Shown one piece after another: positions 1 to 8,188 of a stretch of 64,000 bases of DNA (position 1 is its first letter; every line of letters begins with the position of its first letter). The stretch is from Sulfopaludibacter sp963815475 (GTDB lineage Bacteria > Acidobacteriota > Terriglobia > Bryobacterales > Bryobacteraceae): assembly GCA_963815475.1 (NCBI GenBank), contig CAWFHD010000003.1, positions 3,844,001-3,908,000 of the forward strand, read 5' to 3'. The notes beneath the pieces were generated by a model. That model saw nothing but the letters and a program-made list of their open reading frames with translations, was not told where the DNA came from and searched no databases. Both the position numbers and the translations under genes were made by a program.

Positions 1-3000
1 ATCAGCTCCAGCAGGAACGACGTGAAGATGCCGCCCACCATCGGCGCTGCGATCCGCTTCATCACATCCGCGCCCGTCCCTACCGACCACAGGATGGGCG
101 CGAGCCCCAGGAACATCGCGGCCACTGTCATGAACTTCGGGCGGATGCGCTTCACCGCGCCTTCCAGAATCGCGGAACGCAATTCGCGCAGGCTGCCCAG
201 CCTCCCTGCCTGTTCCGCGCGGTGGTAGGCAATGTCCAGGTAAAGCAGCATGAAGACCCCCGTCTCGGCATCCACGCCCATCAGCGCGATCAGCCCCACC
301 CACACTCCGATGCTCAAGTTGTAGCCCAGAAGGTATAGCAGCCAGATGGCGCCTATCGCGGAGAAGGGAACCGCCAACGCGACGATCAGGGTCTTCACCA
401 CGGAGCGCGTATTCAGGTAGAGCAGTATCAGCACCAGAAAGATCGTAAGCGGCAGCACGACCGTTAGCCTCTGCCGCACGCGCGCCATGGCTTCGTACTG
501 TCCGCTCCATGCGATGGAGTAGCCCGCGGGTAATTGCAGGCCCCGGCTCACCACGCGGCGCGCTTCGGCCAGATAGCTGCCGATATCGCGCCCGGTCACG
601 TCGACGTAGACATAGCCGCTCAACATGCCGTTCTCATCGCGGAACATCGAAGGACCCGATGTCAGCTTCACCTGCGCCAGATGTTCGATTGGAACCTGCC
701 CCACTTGTACGCGGCCCAGCGCGCCGGTATCGCTGCGGAACGCTCGCTGGTAACGCACGTTCACCGGATAACGCTCGCGGCCTTCCACCGTGGTGGTGAC
801 ATTCTCGCCGCCTATGGCGCTCATTACCACCGATTGCGCCTGTTCCATGCTGAAGCCGTAGCGCGCCAGTTTGTCGCGATCCCATGCCACGTCGAGGAAG
901 AAGCCGCCGCCTGTGCGTTCGGCGAAAGCGCTGCGCGTGCCCGGCACCTTTGCGAGAAGTCCCTCGATCTGCTGCCCGATCTTCTCGATGGCCTGAATGT
1001 CGGGCCCGAACACCTTCACACCTACTGGCGTGCGAATGCCTGTGGTCAGCATGTCGATGCGGTTCTTGATCGGCATGGTCCACGCGTTGGAGACGCCGGG
1101 CAGAGCCACGGCCTGGTTCATCTGGTCAACGAGGTCGGCCTGCGAAATGTGGTCGGGCGTGATGTGGCGGAAGAGCGGCTTGACCCATTCGGGAGCCCAA
1201 GGCGAATACCAGGTATCGGTATGGCGCCACTGGCTCACGGGCTTCAGTGTGATGATGGTTTCGGCCATGGAGAGCGGGGCCGGGTCCGTGGATGTCTCGG
1301 CACGGCCTGCCTTGCCGAGCACCTGATCGACTTCGGGAAAGCGCGACAGGATGCGATCCTGCGCTTGCAGGAGTCGCTGCGCTTCAGCGATGGAGATGCC
1401 TGGAACGGTGGTTGGCATGTAAAGCAGCGAGCCTTCGTCGAGCGGCGGCATGAATTCGGAGCCGAGCTTCTGGAACGTAGGAATGGTAACGACGACCAAC
1501 GCCGCGGCCGCCGCCAGCACCAGCCATTTCCAGCGCAGCGACCATTCCGCCGCGGGGTGATACAGGCGAACTAGAATGCGGCTGATCGGGTGCTCCTCTT
1601 CCGAGTGGATCTTCCCCACCAGCACCGCGTTTACCGCACGCGCGATCCAACGCGGGCGGAATTCGAAGTTCCGCATGTGCGTGAACAACAGGCGCATAGC
1701 CGGGTCGAGGGTGATGGCGAGCACGGCCGCGATGATCATGGAGAAATTCTTGGTGTACGCCAGCGGCTTGAAGAGGCGACCTTCCTGCGCTTCGAGCGTC
1801 AGCACCGGCAGGAACGAAACCGCAATCACCAGCAGCGCGAAGAAGCTGGGGCCAGCCACCTCCTTCACGGCGTTGATCACCACGCGGTGATAATCCTCCT
1901 TCCGGCCGGTGCGCTCCCACTCTTCCAGTTTCTTGTGAGTCTGCTCCACCACCACGATGGCGGCGTCCACCATCGCGCCCACCGCAATGGCGATTCCGCC
2001 CAGAGACATGATGTTGGCCGTGACGCCCATCATGCGCATGGGAATAAAGGCGATCACGATGGCGATGGGAATGGTAAGCACGGGAATGATGGCGCTGGGA
2101 AAGTGCCACAGGAAAACCAGAATGACGATCGAGACGATGATCAGCTCTTCGATCAGTGTATGCTTCAGATTGTCGATGGAGCGCAGGATCAAATCGGAGC
2201 GGTCATATATTGGAACCACTTTCACTCCGGCCGGCAGCCCGGGTTCGATCTCGCGCAGCTTGGCTTTGACGCGATCGATCACTGCCAGCGCATTCTCGCC
2301 CTGCCGCATCACCACGATTCCGGAAACGGCGTCGCCCTTGCCATTCAGGTCGGAGACGCCGCGCCGAATGTCCGGGCCGAGTTCCACGCGGCCCACATCA
2401 CGCACGCGCACCGGAACTCCATCGGGCGAATTGGCCAGTACGACGCCGCCCAGGTCCTGCTGCGATTGCGCATAGCCGCGTCCGCGCACCATATACTCGG
2501 CGCCCGACAATTCCACCAGGCGCCCACCGACGTCGTTGTTGCCGGCGCGCACCGCCTCTACTACTTTCTCGATGGTCACGCCGTAAGCCTGCAGCTTCAC
2601 GGGGTCGACATTCACCTGGTACTGCCGCACGAAGCCGCCGAGCGGCGCCACTTCCGCCACGCCCGGCACGGACTGTAGTTGATAGCGGAGGAACCAGTCC
2701 TGCACGCTGCGAAGCTGCGCCAGGTCGTGCTTGCCGGTGGTGTCCGTCAGCACATACTGAAACACCCATCCGATACCGGTGGCGTCCGGTCCGAGTTCGG
2801 TGCGGACGCCTTGCGGCAAGCGCGGCAGCACCGCCGAGAGATACTCCAGGGTCCGCGAGCGCGCCCAGTAAATGTCCGTGCCTTCGTCGAAGATCACATA
2901 AACATACGAGTATCCAAAATCGGAAAAGCCGCGCACGGTGCGGACTCCCGGCGCGCCCAGCATGGCACTGGTGATGGGGTAAGTGACCTGGTCCTCCATG

Positions 3001-3176
3001 ATGTCCGGACTGCGGTCCCAGCGCGAGTAGACGATCACCTGCGTGTCGCTGAGGTCGGGGATAGCGTCGAGCGGCAGAGTGCGCATCGACCAGACGCCCG
3101 CCGCCACCGCCGCCGCGGTCAACACGAAGACCAGGAAGCGATTGCGGCCGGAGAATTCCACGATGCGGTCGATCAT
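1..3176 (-). CDS. cusA: CusA/CzcA-family RND heavy-metal efflux pump, partial (C-terminal end off the window)
   Basis: This is the inner-membrane proton-driven pump of a tripartite copper/silver-type efflux system. The frame runs unbroken from an ATG at 3176 to the window edge, about 1058 codons, so only the last few dozen residues are missing. A GAMVDAAIV segment lies near residue 401, with Asp404 matching the proton-relay Asp of CusA-type transmembrane helix 4. A segment reading WTMPIKNRIDM is typical of the CusA periplasmic domain. The start overlaps the stop of the adaptor gene as ATGA, so the two are translationally coupled. The metal (Cu/Ag rather than Zn/Co) is inferred from the neighbours: the adaptor has a CusB-type metal-binding domain. 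The long opposite-strand frames here are shadows. Confidence 0.93.
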   Translation of the reverse strand, partial: MIDRIVEFSGRNRFLVFVLTAAAVAAGVWSMRTLPLDAIPDLSDTQVIVYSRWDRSPDIMEDQVTYPITSAMLGAPGVRTVRGFSDFGYSYVYVIFDEGTDIYWARSRTLEYLSAVLPRLPQGVRTELGPDATGIGWVFQYVLTDTTGKHDLAQLRSVQDWFLRYQLQSVPGVAEVAPLGGFVRQYQVNVDPVKLQAYGVTIEKVVEAVRAGNNDVGGRLVELSGAEYMVRGRGYAQSQQDLGGVVLANSPDGVPVRVRDVGRVELGPDIRRGVSDLNGKGDAVSGIVVMRQGENALAVIDRVKAKLREIEPGLPAGVKVVPIYDRSDLILRSIDNLKHTLIEELIIVSIVILVFLWHFPSAIIPVLTIPIAIVIAFIPMRMMGVTANIMSLGGIAIAVGAMVDAAIVVVEQTHKKLEEWERTGRKEDYHRVVINAVKEVAGPSFFALLVIAVSFLPVLTLEAQEGRLFKPLAYTKNFSMIIAAVLAITLDPAMRLLFTHMRNFEFRPRWIARAVNAVLVGKIHSEEEHPISRILVRLYHPAAEWSLRWKWLVLAAAAALVVVTIPTFQKLGSEFMPPLDEGSLLYMPTTVPGISIAEAQRLLQAQDRILSRFPEVDQVLGKAGRAETSTDPAPLSMAETIITLKPVSQWRHTDTWYSPWAPEWVKPLFRHITPDHISQADLVDQMNQAVALPGVSNAWTMPIKNRIDMLTTGIRTPVGVKVFGPDIQAIEKIGQQIEGLLAKVPGTRSAFAERTGGGFFLDVAWDRDKLARYGFSMEQAQSVVMSAIGGENVTTTVEGRERYPVNVRYQRAFRSDTGALGRVQVGQVPIEHLAQVKLTSGPSMFRDENGMLSGYVYVDVTGRDIGSYLAEARRVVSRGLQLPAGYSIAWSGQYEAMARVRQRLTVVLPLTIFLVLILLYLNTRSVVKTLIVALAVPFSAIGAIWLLYLLGYNLSIGVWVGLIALMGVDAETGVFMLLYLDIAYHRAEQAGRLGSLRELRSAILEGAVKRIRPKFMTVAAMFLGLAPILWSVGTGADVMKRIAAPMVGGIFTSFLLEL

Positions 3177-4447
3177 CTCGGCGCTCCCCTCATCTGGCTT
3201 TCGGAATCCAGCAGGAACGCCGCGGAGATCACGATCTTCTCACCGGCCTGCAGCCCGCCCAAGATCTCCACGCGGTCGGCGATGCGCAGCCCCGTCTGCA
3301 CGCGACGCGGTTCGAATAGCCCGTTGCCGCGATCGAGAAATACCGTCTGTGTTGCGCCCGAATCGAGCACAGCTTCGGACGGCACCGTGAGGCGACGGCC
3401 GGCGTTCAAGTCCATCGCGACATCCACGAACATCTCGGGCTTGAGCGCCATCGCGGGATTCGGCAGATCTAGCCGAACCTTCATGCTGCGGCTGGCAGCA
3501 TCGATCTGCGGTGGCAGATAGCTGACCCTGGCAGCCAGTGAGCGCGACGTTCCGGGCAGTGTCACGCGCGCGCTCTGTCCCACGTGGACCTGCGGCGCAT
3601 CGGCCTCGGAGACGTCGGCCACCACCCAGACGCGGCTCAAGTCCGTTATGGTGTAGAGCTCAGTCTCGGGCGTGACGCGCTGGCTGGCGAAGGCATTGCG
3701 CGTGGTGATGTAGCCGCTGGCCGGTGCGTAGACGGTGATCGATTTCACCGGCTGGCCGGTGCGCTCGATCTCGTCGACCTGTGCGCGGCTGAGATCCCAA
3801 AGTTCCAGGCGCCGCCGCGCCGCTTCCAAGAGAGACGCGCCGTTGCCGGCGGCTTCCGCCATGGAGCTGTGTTGCATCAGGTCACTGGCCTTGCGCGCCA
3901 ACAGCAGTTCTTGCTGGCTGGCGAGGAGCTCGGGGCTGTAGATGGTTGCGAGGGGCTGGCCTTCCCGCACCACCGCGCCGGTGAAATCCACCAGCACTCG
4001 CTCAATCCAGCCTTCGACTTTGGTGTGAACCCGCGTGACGCGCGTCTCATCCACCACCACCCGTCCGGCCACGCGCAGTGGCTGGCCGCCGGTAGTCCAC
4101 TCGGCCTGGCCGAACCGCATGCCCATCAACTGCTGCTTCTCTGGGCTGATCTGGATGGCGCCTGCTCCGGGCACTTCTTCGGGTTGCTGCGCAGAGCCAC
4201 CGGTGGTGGAGGGTGGCGCGGCGGGGCCCGCGCCCGCATACATCGGCTCTAGTGTCATGCCGCAATCGGGCGCGATTCCCGGCTTGTCGGACTTGTACCA
4301 GGGATGCATCGGGTCGACGTAGTAGAGCACCTTGCGGCCGCTCTTCGCGACAGACGGCCGAGTGCTGTACCAGCGTCCGTAGCCGAATCCAAAGGCGAAC
4401 AGCAGCGCCACGCTACATAGCAGGAACAGGAATCGGACGAACCTCAT
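3173..4447 (-). CDS. cusB: CusB-type periplasmic adaptor (membrane fusion protein) of heavy-metal efflux
   Basis: This is the periplasmic adaptor linking the RND pump to the outer-membrane channel, 424 aa. An N-terminal membrane anchor (residues about 5-24) is followed by the heavy-metal-binding domain found in CusB proteins, with VDPMHP at 44-49 and DCGM at 61-64. Barrel, lipoyl and helical-hairpin parts follow, including the segments APASGYITTRN and VWVVADVSEAD. I chose the ATG at 4447 because it overlaps the stop of the upstream OMP gene as ATGA and begins a good anchor; a longer frame runs up into that gene. The stop in turn overlaps the cusA start. The Met/Cys-containing metal site suggests copper or silver as substrate. 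Confidence 0.93.
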   Translation of the reverse strand: MRFVRFLFLLCSVALLFAFGFGYGRWYSTRPSVAKSGRKVLYYVDPMHPWYKSDKPGIAPDCGMTLEPMYAGAGPAAPPSTTGGSAQQPEEVPGAGAIQISPEKQQLMGMRFGQAEWTTGGQPLRVAGRVVVDETRVTRVHTKVEGWIERVLVDFTGAVVREGQPLATIYSPELLASQQELLLARKASDLMQHSSMAEAAGNGASLLEAARRRLELWDLSRAQVDEIERTGQPVKSITVYAPASGYITTRNAFASQRVTPETELYTITDLSRVWVVADVSEADAPQVHVGQSARVTLPGTSRSLAARVSYLPPQIDAASRSMKVRLDLPNPAMALKPEMFVDVAMDLNAGRRLTVPSEAVLDSGATQTVFLDRGNGLFEPRRVQTGLRIADRVEILGGLQAGEKIVISAAFLLDSESQMRGAPR

Positions 4448-5679
4448 TGGACTTCTCCCAGGGCTGCGCCGGTCAACTCCTCGAGCCGCGCCAGCGCAAT
4501 CGCGTACATCATCTTTTGCTCGTGGTACCGTTCGCCGGCATCCACCTTCGCCATCACATTCGTCAGCACCGAAAGGAAGTCCGTAGCGCCGGTTTCGTAC
4601 GAGGCGAGCGACGATTCGATGGTGAGCGCGCTCTGCGGCAGGATGGTGTCGGCGTAAAGCTGGATGAGCCGCCACGCAGTCTGCGCCTGGGCGTATGCCT
4701 CACGAACACGAAACTGCAGGTTTTGGCCGGCCGCCTCGAAGTTCTGGCGCGCCTCGCTCAGGCGATAAATCTGCTCGCCTACCGCCGCGGCGTTCTTGCG
4801 CCCGGAATTGATGTGCAGCGGAATCTCCATGCGGAATTCGTACATGGAGGGCATGCCCAGCATGTTGTAGTAGCCTGCCGAGAACTTGTAGTCAGATTGA
4901 GAATCGCGTCGCGCCAGATCGATGGCCATACCACTGCGTTCGATCATCACCTGGTCGCGGCGCAACTCGGGAGCCGTGCGGATCGCCTTGGCGAGCAGTT
5001 GCTCGGCGCTGATGCTGAGGGGCGCCGCCTCCGCGGCGTCGGGCCGCGCGACAGGTGTCCCTGGCCGGCGATTCAACAGCGCGTTCAGCTCGGCTTCCGC
5101 GGTAGCGCGTTCCTGCCCAAGCTGAACGACGCGCGTTTCCAGAATGGAAAGCTGCACCTGCGCTTTGAGGATGTCCTGCTGCGCGGCTTTACCCGCCGCA
5201 TAGCGCGCTTCGGAGACGCGAATCACCTCGGAAAGCAACTCCTTGCCTTGAGCCAGAATCTCCAGCGCAGCATACGCATGGTGGAGGCGATGCCAGGCTT
5301 GGGTGACGCGCGATTGCACGCTGAGCTGCGCCGCCAGGTACTGCTGATATTCGGCGTCGGCCTCTTTGCGGGCGATGCCGGAGCGCAGTCTGCGCTTGCC
5401 GGCGGCGGGCACTTCCTGTGAGACCATGACGCCCAGATTGCTGGTGGGGACGGTGCCGAGTCCCTGCCCGGGTAGCGGTCCGCCATTGCTGGCGTAGCCC
5501 ATGGAGACCATCGGATCGGGCAGGCTGCTTTCCTGCGCGGGCCGCTGCTGGGCCGCTTCGTAGCGTCTCTGTGCCGCCAGCACCTCGGGATTTTTGGCCA
5601 GCGCTTCGCGAACCAGATCCTGAAGCTGAGCGCCCAACGACGCGCAGGCTGCCATCATCAAAATACAAATTGTCTTCAT
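4444..5679 (-). CDS. TolC-family outer-membrane efflux protein
   Basis: This is the outer-membrane channel of the tripartite pump, 411 aa. A short signal peptide (to about residue 17) precedes two repeats of the TolC/OEP helical family, recognisable from ALAKNPEVLAAQRRYEAA near the start, AEAELNALLNRRPG in the middle and SYETGATDFLSVLTN near the end. It is first of the three efflux genes and overlaps cusB by ATGA. A small Cys-rich protein lies 44 bases upstream on the same strand and is probably in the same transcript. It would be named cusC by position, but OMP specificity cannot be read from sequence. Confidence 0.92.
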   Translation of the reverse strand: MKTICILMMAACASLGAQLQDLVREALAKNPEVLAAQRRYEAAQQRPAQESSLPDPMVSMGYASNGGPLPGQGLGTVPTSNLGVMVSQEVPAAGKRRLRSGIARKEADAEYQQYLAAQLSVQSRVTQAWHRLHHAYAALEILAQGKELLSEVIRVSEARYAAGKAAQQDILKAQVQLSILETRVVQLGQERATAEAELNALLNRRPGTPVARPDAAEAAPLSISAEQLLAKAIRTAPELRRDQVMIERSGMAIDLARRDSQSDYKFSAGYYNMLGMPSMYEFRMEIPLHINSGRKNAAAVGEQIYRLSEARQNFEAAGQNLQFRVREAYAQAQTAWRLIQLYADTILPQSALTIESSLASYETGATDFLSVLTNVMAKVDAGERYHEQKMMYAIALARLEELTGAALGEVQ

Positions 5680-5723
5680 ACACCAACTCCTCTTCTACCG
5701 GAACGAATGGAAGAAGCGGTTGG

Positions 5724-6059
5724 TCAGATGCGGAAAACGGAGTGGAGTTTACAGAGATCGGGAGGGGATTCGCGAACCAGGGGCGAGTCGGCGGGCGCAT
5801 CAATGAGACGCACCGGCGCGACCAAAGCTACCGCAGCCACGGCCGAGTCCGGCGCGATGAAGTGCACCGTCGATGTCACATCCATTTGCTGGATACTGCA
5901 AGTGGTTTTGACGGGAGCTTTGCGGCAATGTCCTACCGGATCGCAGCATTTGTGGGAAGCCGTGAACGCGAAATACTGCGAGCACGAAATGCATCCGCCC
6001 CAAAGTAGGACGGCCACCAGCAAGATCGACAAACCAAAATTGGCGACGGCTCGAAACAC
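5724..6059 (-). CDS. Small Cys-rich membrane-anchored or exported protein ahead of the cus operon
   Basis: This is an unrecognised 111-aa protein with a GTG start. One hydrophobic segment (residues about 8-22) is followed by Cys23, Cys26, Cys38, Cys39, Cys45 and Cys54, plus His37 and His44, and one more Cys near the C-terminus. That cluster sits just outside the membrane segment, in the right place to bind a soft metal. The gene is 44 bases from the efflux OMP gene on the same strand and probably leads the operon. Possible roles are a periplasmic copper-binding protein or a metal sensor. No family was recognised, so function is inferred from composition and position only. A TTG a few codons downstream is an alternative start. 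Confidence 0.7.
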   Translation of the reverse strand: MFRAVANFGLSILLVAVLLWGGCISCSQYFAFTASHKCCDPVGHCRKAPVKTTCSIQQMDVTSTVHFIAPDSAVAAVALVAPVRLIDAPADSPLVRESPPDLCKLHSVFRI

Positions 6060-6060
6060 G

Positions 6061-6077
6061 GCTAGCTTCAGACTAGC
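6061..6077. promoter_or_regulatory. Possible operator just upstream of the cus operon
   Basis: GCTAG and CTAGC (6061-6065 and 6073-6077) form a 5-base inverted repeat directly next to the GTG start of the Cys-rich gene. An AT-rich stretch (6081-6120) behind it could hold the promoter on the minus strand, but I found no clear -35/-10 pair. No regulator gene lies nearby. Confidence 0.25.
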
Positions 6078-6196
6078 AGATATATTCAGAATTGGCGATC
6101 CTTTTTATCCAATTGTAAATAGCAGAGCTCATGGAGAAGCGGCCCGCCATCCGGCGTTACGCCTTCAATTTCGCTGTTCTAAGACAAAACGTTATA

Positions 6197-6272
6197 AGCC
6201 ACGGATGGACACAGATTCACGCAGATAAGAATTCTTGGTCTTATCCGCGTGAATCCATGTCCATCCGTGGCT
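6197..6272. repeat. Long inverted repeat (33-base arms), dispersed-repeat copy pair
   Basis: Two 33-base arms (6197-6229 and 6240-6272) match as an inverted repeat at 30 of 33 positions around a 10-base loop. Each arm is a copy of a unit that begins AGCCACGGAT and ends GATAAG. Single copies of the unit occur again at 62736-62768 and, inverted, at 63720-63751. The element lies in the 287-base gap between the efflux operon promoter side and the 3-prime end of the ETF-QO gene. As RNA it would fold into a very stable hairpin and could end transcription or act as a REP-like element. The rest of the gap holds no gene that I can support. Confidence 0.85.
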
Positions 6273-6346
6273 AAATATTCTTGCCTTTCCCTTGCGGCGT
6301 TGATATGGGCGCAACGGCGACCCACCATCGGCCGCAGCCTTTCCGT

Positions 6347-8188
6347 TTAGTTCTCGCTCGAATGCAGCCCACCTGCGCCCGCTCGAAACGCAATATTGCT
6401 CCTGAGCGGATCATCCTCCAGCGGCGCTGCGCAGTTCCACAGGCACGCCCCGCAATGCACGCACTTTTCGCGATCGAACAGCGGCACGCCTTGCGGACCG
6501 TTCACGATCGCCTGCCCCGAGCACATCTCCACGCACAACTTGGTGGCGCAGTGCTCGCAGAAATCCGGGTAAAGGACTCGCACATGGTCGGCGAATCCCG
6601 ACGGCGCCTGCACCTTGCCGCCGATCAGCAGAGCGTCCTGGTGCGTCACCAGCAATGTCCCGTCGTAAGGGACCTCCGGCCACCCGCAGCGATCCATCAA
6701 CGCGTCGTGGCAGCTCACGCCGCGCTCGCGGCAGTCCGCCATGATGCGCTCCACAGCCTCCACCGGAATTCGGCCGGAATAGTATTCCTCCAGACTTGGC
6801 ATCAACCGAGGCTCTCCGCCGATCGACCGCCTGCCGTTCGTGAATCCCGCCAGCGCCATCCCGATCAGGCCTGGAATCACTCCACGATGGAAACCGTCGC
6901 GCGCTTTCTCCGCGATCCGGCCCTCCGATTCCACCCAACTGGCACGCCGCCGCGCGACGTAGGCGCCTTCCAGATTCTCCTTGGTGAGCGGCGCCCCCTG
7001 ATGCAACAGTTCGATTACGGCTTCGGCGAGCAGCGATCCCGTGGTCCACGCTTCATCCACGCCCGAGCCTGTCAGTACGTTGGTGCTGCCCGAACACTCG
7101 CCGACGCGCGCATAGCCGTCGCCCACCAGCAGGGGCTCGCCGCGCCGTCCCGACTCCTGCAGCGATTTCGCGCCCCACGAACGCAGTTTCCCGCCCTGCA
7201 AGTAGCGCCAGATGTACGGGTGCAGCATGAAGTGCTGCAGGTAACGATACGAAGTCCGCATTGGACTCAGGAACCACGACGGCACGAAAATCCCCACCGT
7301 CGCCACGCGGTCCGGATGCACATACAGGAATCCGAAGATCTCGGGCTCGGGATATCCGAATGTGTGCAGCACCGAGCCCGGCTCCAGAGTGCAGCTCTCC
7401 GGCAGGTCCACCACCATCTTCATGCCCACGGCCCATTCGCGCTGATGATGCCCGTCCGGCAGCCCGAAATCCACGTCGAGCTGCCGTCCGATCGCGCCTA
7501 CTGGACCATCGCCTACCACCGTCAGCGCGGCATGCACATCCATTCCCGGCAAGTAGTTCGACTCCGCGTGGCCGTTCCGATCCACGCCCTGATCGGCCAG
7601 CCGCACTCCCTCCACGCGCTCGCACGCCCTGTCCACCAGCGCTTCCGTTACAGGCATGCCCGGCCAGATCTGCACCGTCCCGGATGCCATCAGCTGACTT
7701 CCGGCGAATTGCAGGAACTGCCCGAGCGACATCACCAACCCGCCGTTCTTGTGGAGGAAGGGCGGCACATAGGGCAATTCCAGACCGCAATTGCGATGCA
7801 GCCGGAGCGCTTTCACCACGCGGTCGCCCAGCTTCAGGAGCCCCGATCGGCGGCTGGCGCCTACCGGATCGAGCAGGTAGACCAGCTTCTCTGACCGCAC
7901 GGCCGTCGCCATGGGGATCTGGCTGGGATCCAGATCCGGCAAGGTGGCGCGAATGCCGCGCGCCCGTGTCACCACTCCCGAGACGCCGAACCCGATATCG
8001 TCGGCGCGCTCATAGCAGACCACCTGCAGCGGCAGCCCCGGCGCTACCGTGCTCTCAATGGCCGGCGAGGCATCGCCGTTCACCAGCTTCTGCGAAAGCG
8101 TGGTCAGGAATCCCGCGGTGGCCGGACCGAAACCCACGCACGCGATGTCCACGTCCATCGATGGACGCTCCACCGGCGGTGTGCTCAT
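6347..8188 (-). CDS. Electron-transfer flavoprotein:quinone oxidoreductase-like FAD/4Fe-4S protein
   Basis: This is a 613-aa flavoprotein expected to pass electrons from acyl-CoA dehydrogenase (via ETF) to the quinone pool at the membrane. The N-terminus has an FAD-binding dinucleotide fold with a GFGPATAG loop at 19-26. The C-terminus (about 543-590) carries a ferredoxin-type cluster domain with CEHC, CVEMC and CVHCGACLWNC, as in ETF-QO and FixC/FixX-type proteins. I chose the ATG at 8188 because it overlaps the acyl-CoA dehydrogenase stop as ATGA; Met11 is an alternative. The glycine loop is slightly unusual (GxGPATAG). No etfAB genes are visible in the window, so the ETF partner must lie elsewhere. 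Confidence 0.85.
   Translation of the reverse strand: MSTPPVERPSMDVDIACVGFGPATAGFLTTLSQKLVNGDASPAIESTVAPGLPLQVVCYERADDIGFGVSGVVTRARGIRATLPDLDPSQIPMATAVRSEKLVYLLDPVGASRRSGLLKLGDRVVKALRLHRNCGLELPYVPPFLHKNGGLVMSLGQFLQFAGSQLMASGTVQIWPGMPVTEALVDRACERVEGVRLADQGVDRNGHAESNYLPGMDVHAALTVVGDGPVGAIGRQLDVDFGLPDGHHQREWAVGMKMVVDLPESCTLEPGSVLHTFGYPEPEIFGFLYVHPDRVATVGIFVPSWFLSPMRTSYRYLQHFMLHPYIWRYLQGGKLRSWGAKSLQESGRRGEPLLVGDGYARVGECSGSTNVLTGSGVDEAWTTGSLLAEAVIELLHQGAPLTKENLEGAYVARRRASWVESEGRIAEKARDGFHRGVIPGLIGMALAGFTNGRRSIGGEPRLMPSLEEYYSGRIPVEAVERIMADCRERGVSCHDALMDRCGWPEVPYDGTLLVTHQDALLIGGKVQAPSGFADHVRVLYPDFCEHCATKLCVEMCSGQAIVNGPQGVPLFDREKCVHCGACLWNCAAPLEDDPLRSNIAFRAGAGGLHSSEN

Noticed and set aside
534..1574. 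Long plus-strand frame of 346 codons
   Set aside because: It lies antisense to the well-supported CusA gene. Long antisense frames are expected in high-GC DNA, and no domain is recognisable.
6281..7894. 537-codon plus-strand frame
   Set aside because: It is antisense to the ETF-QO-like gene, whose domains are clear; composition is that of a shadow.
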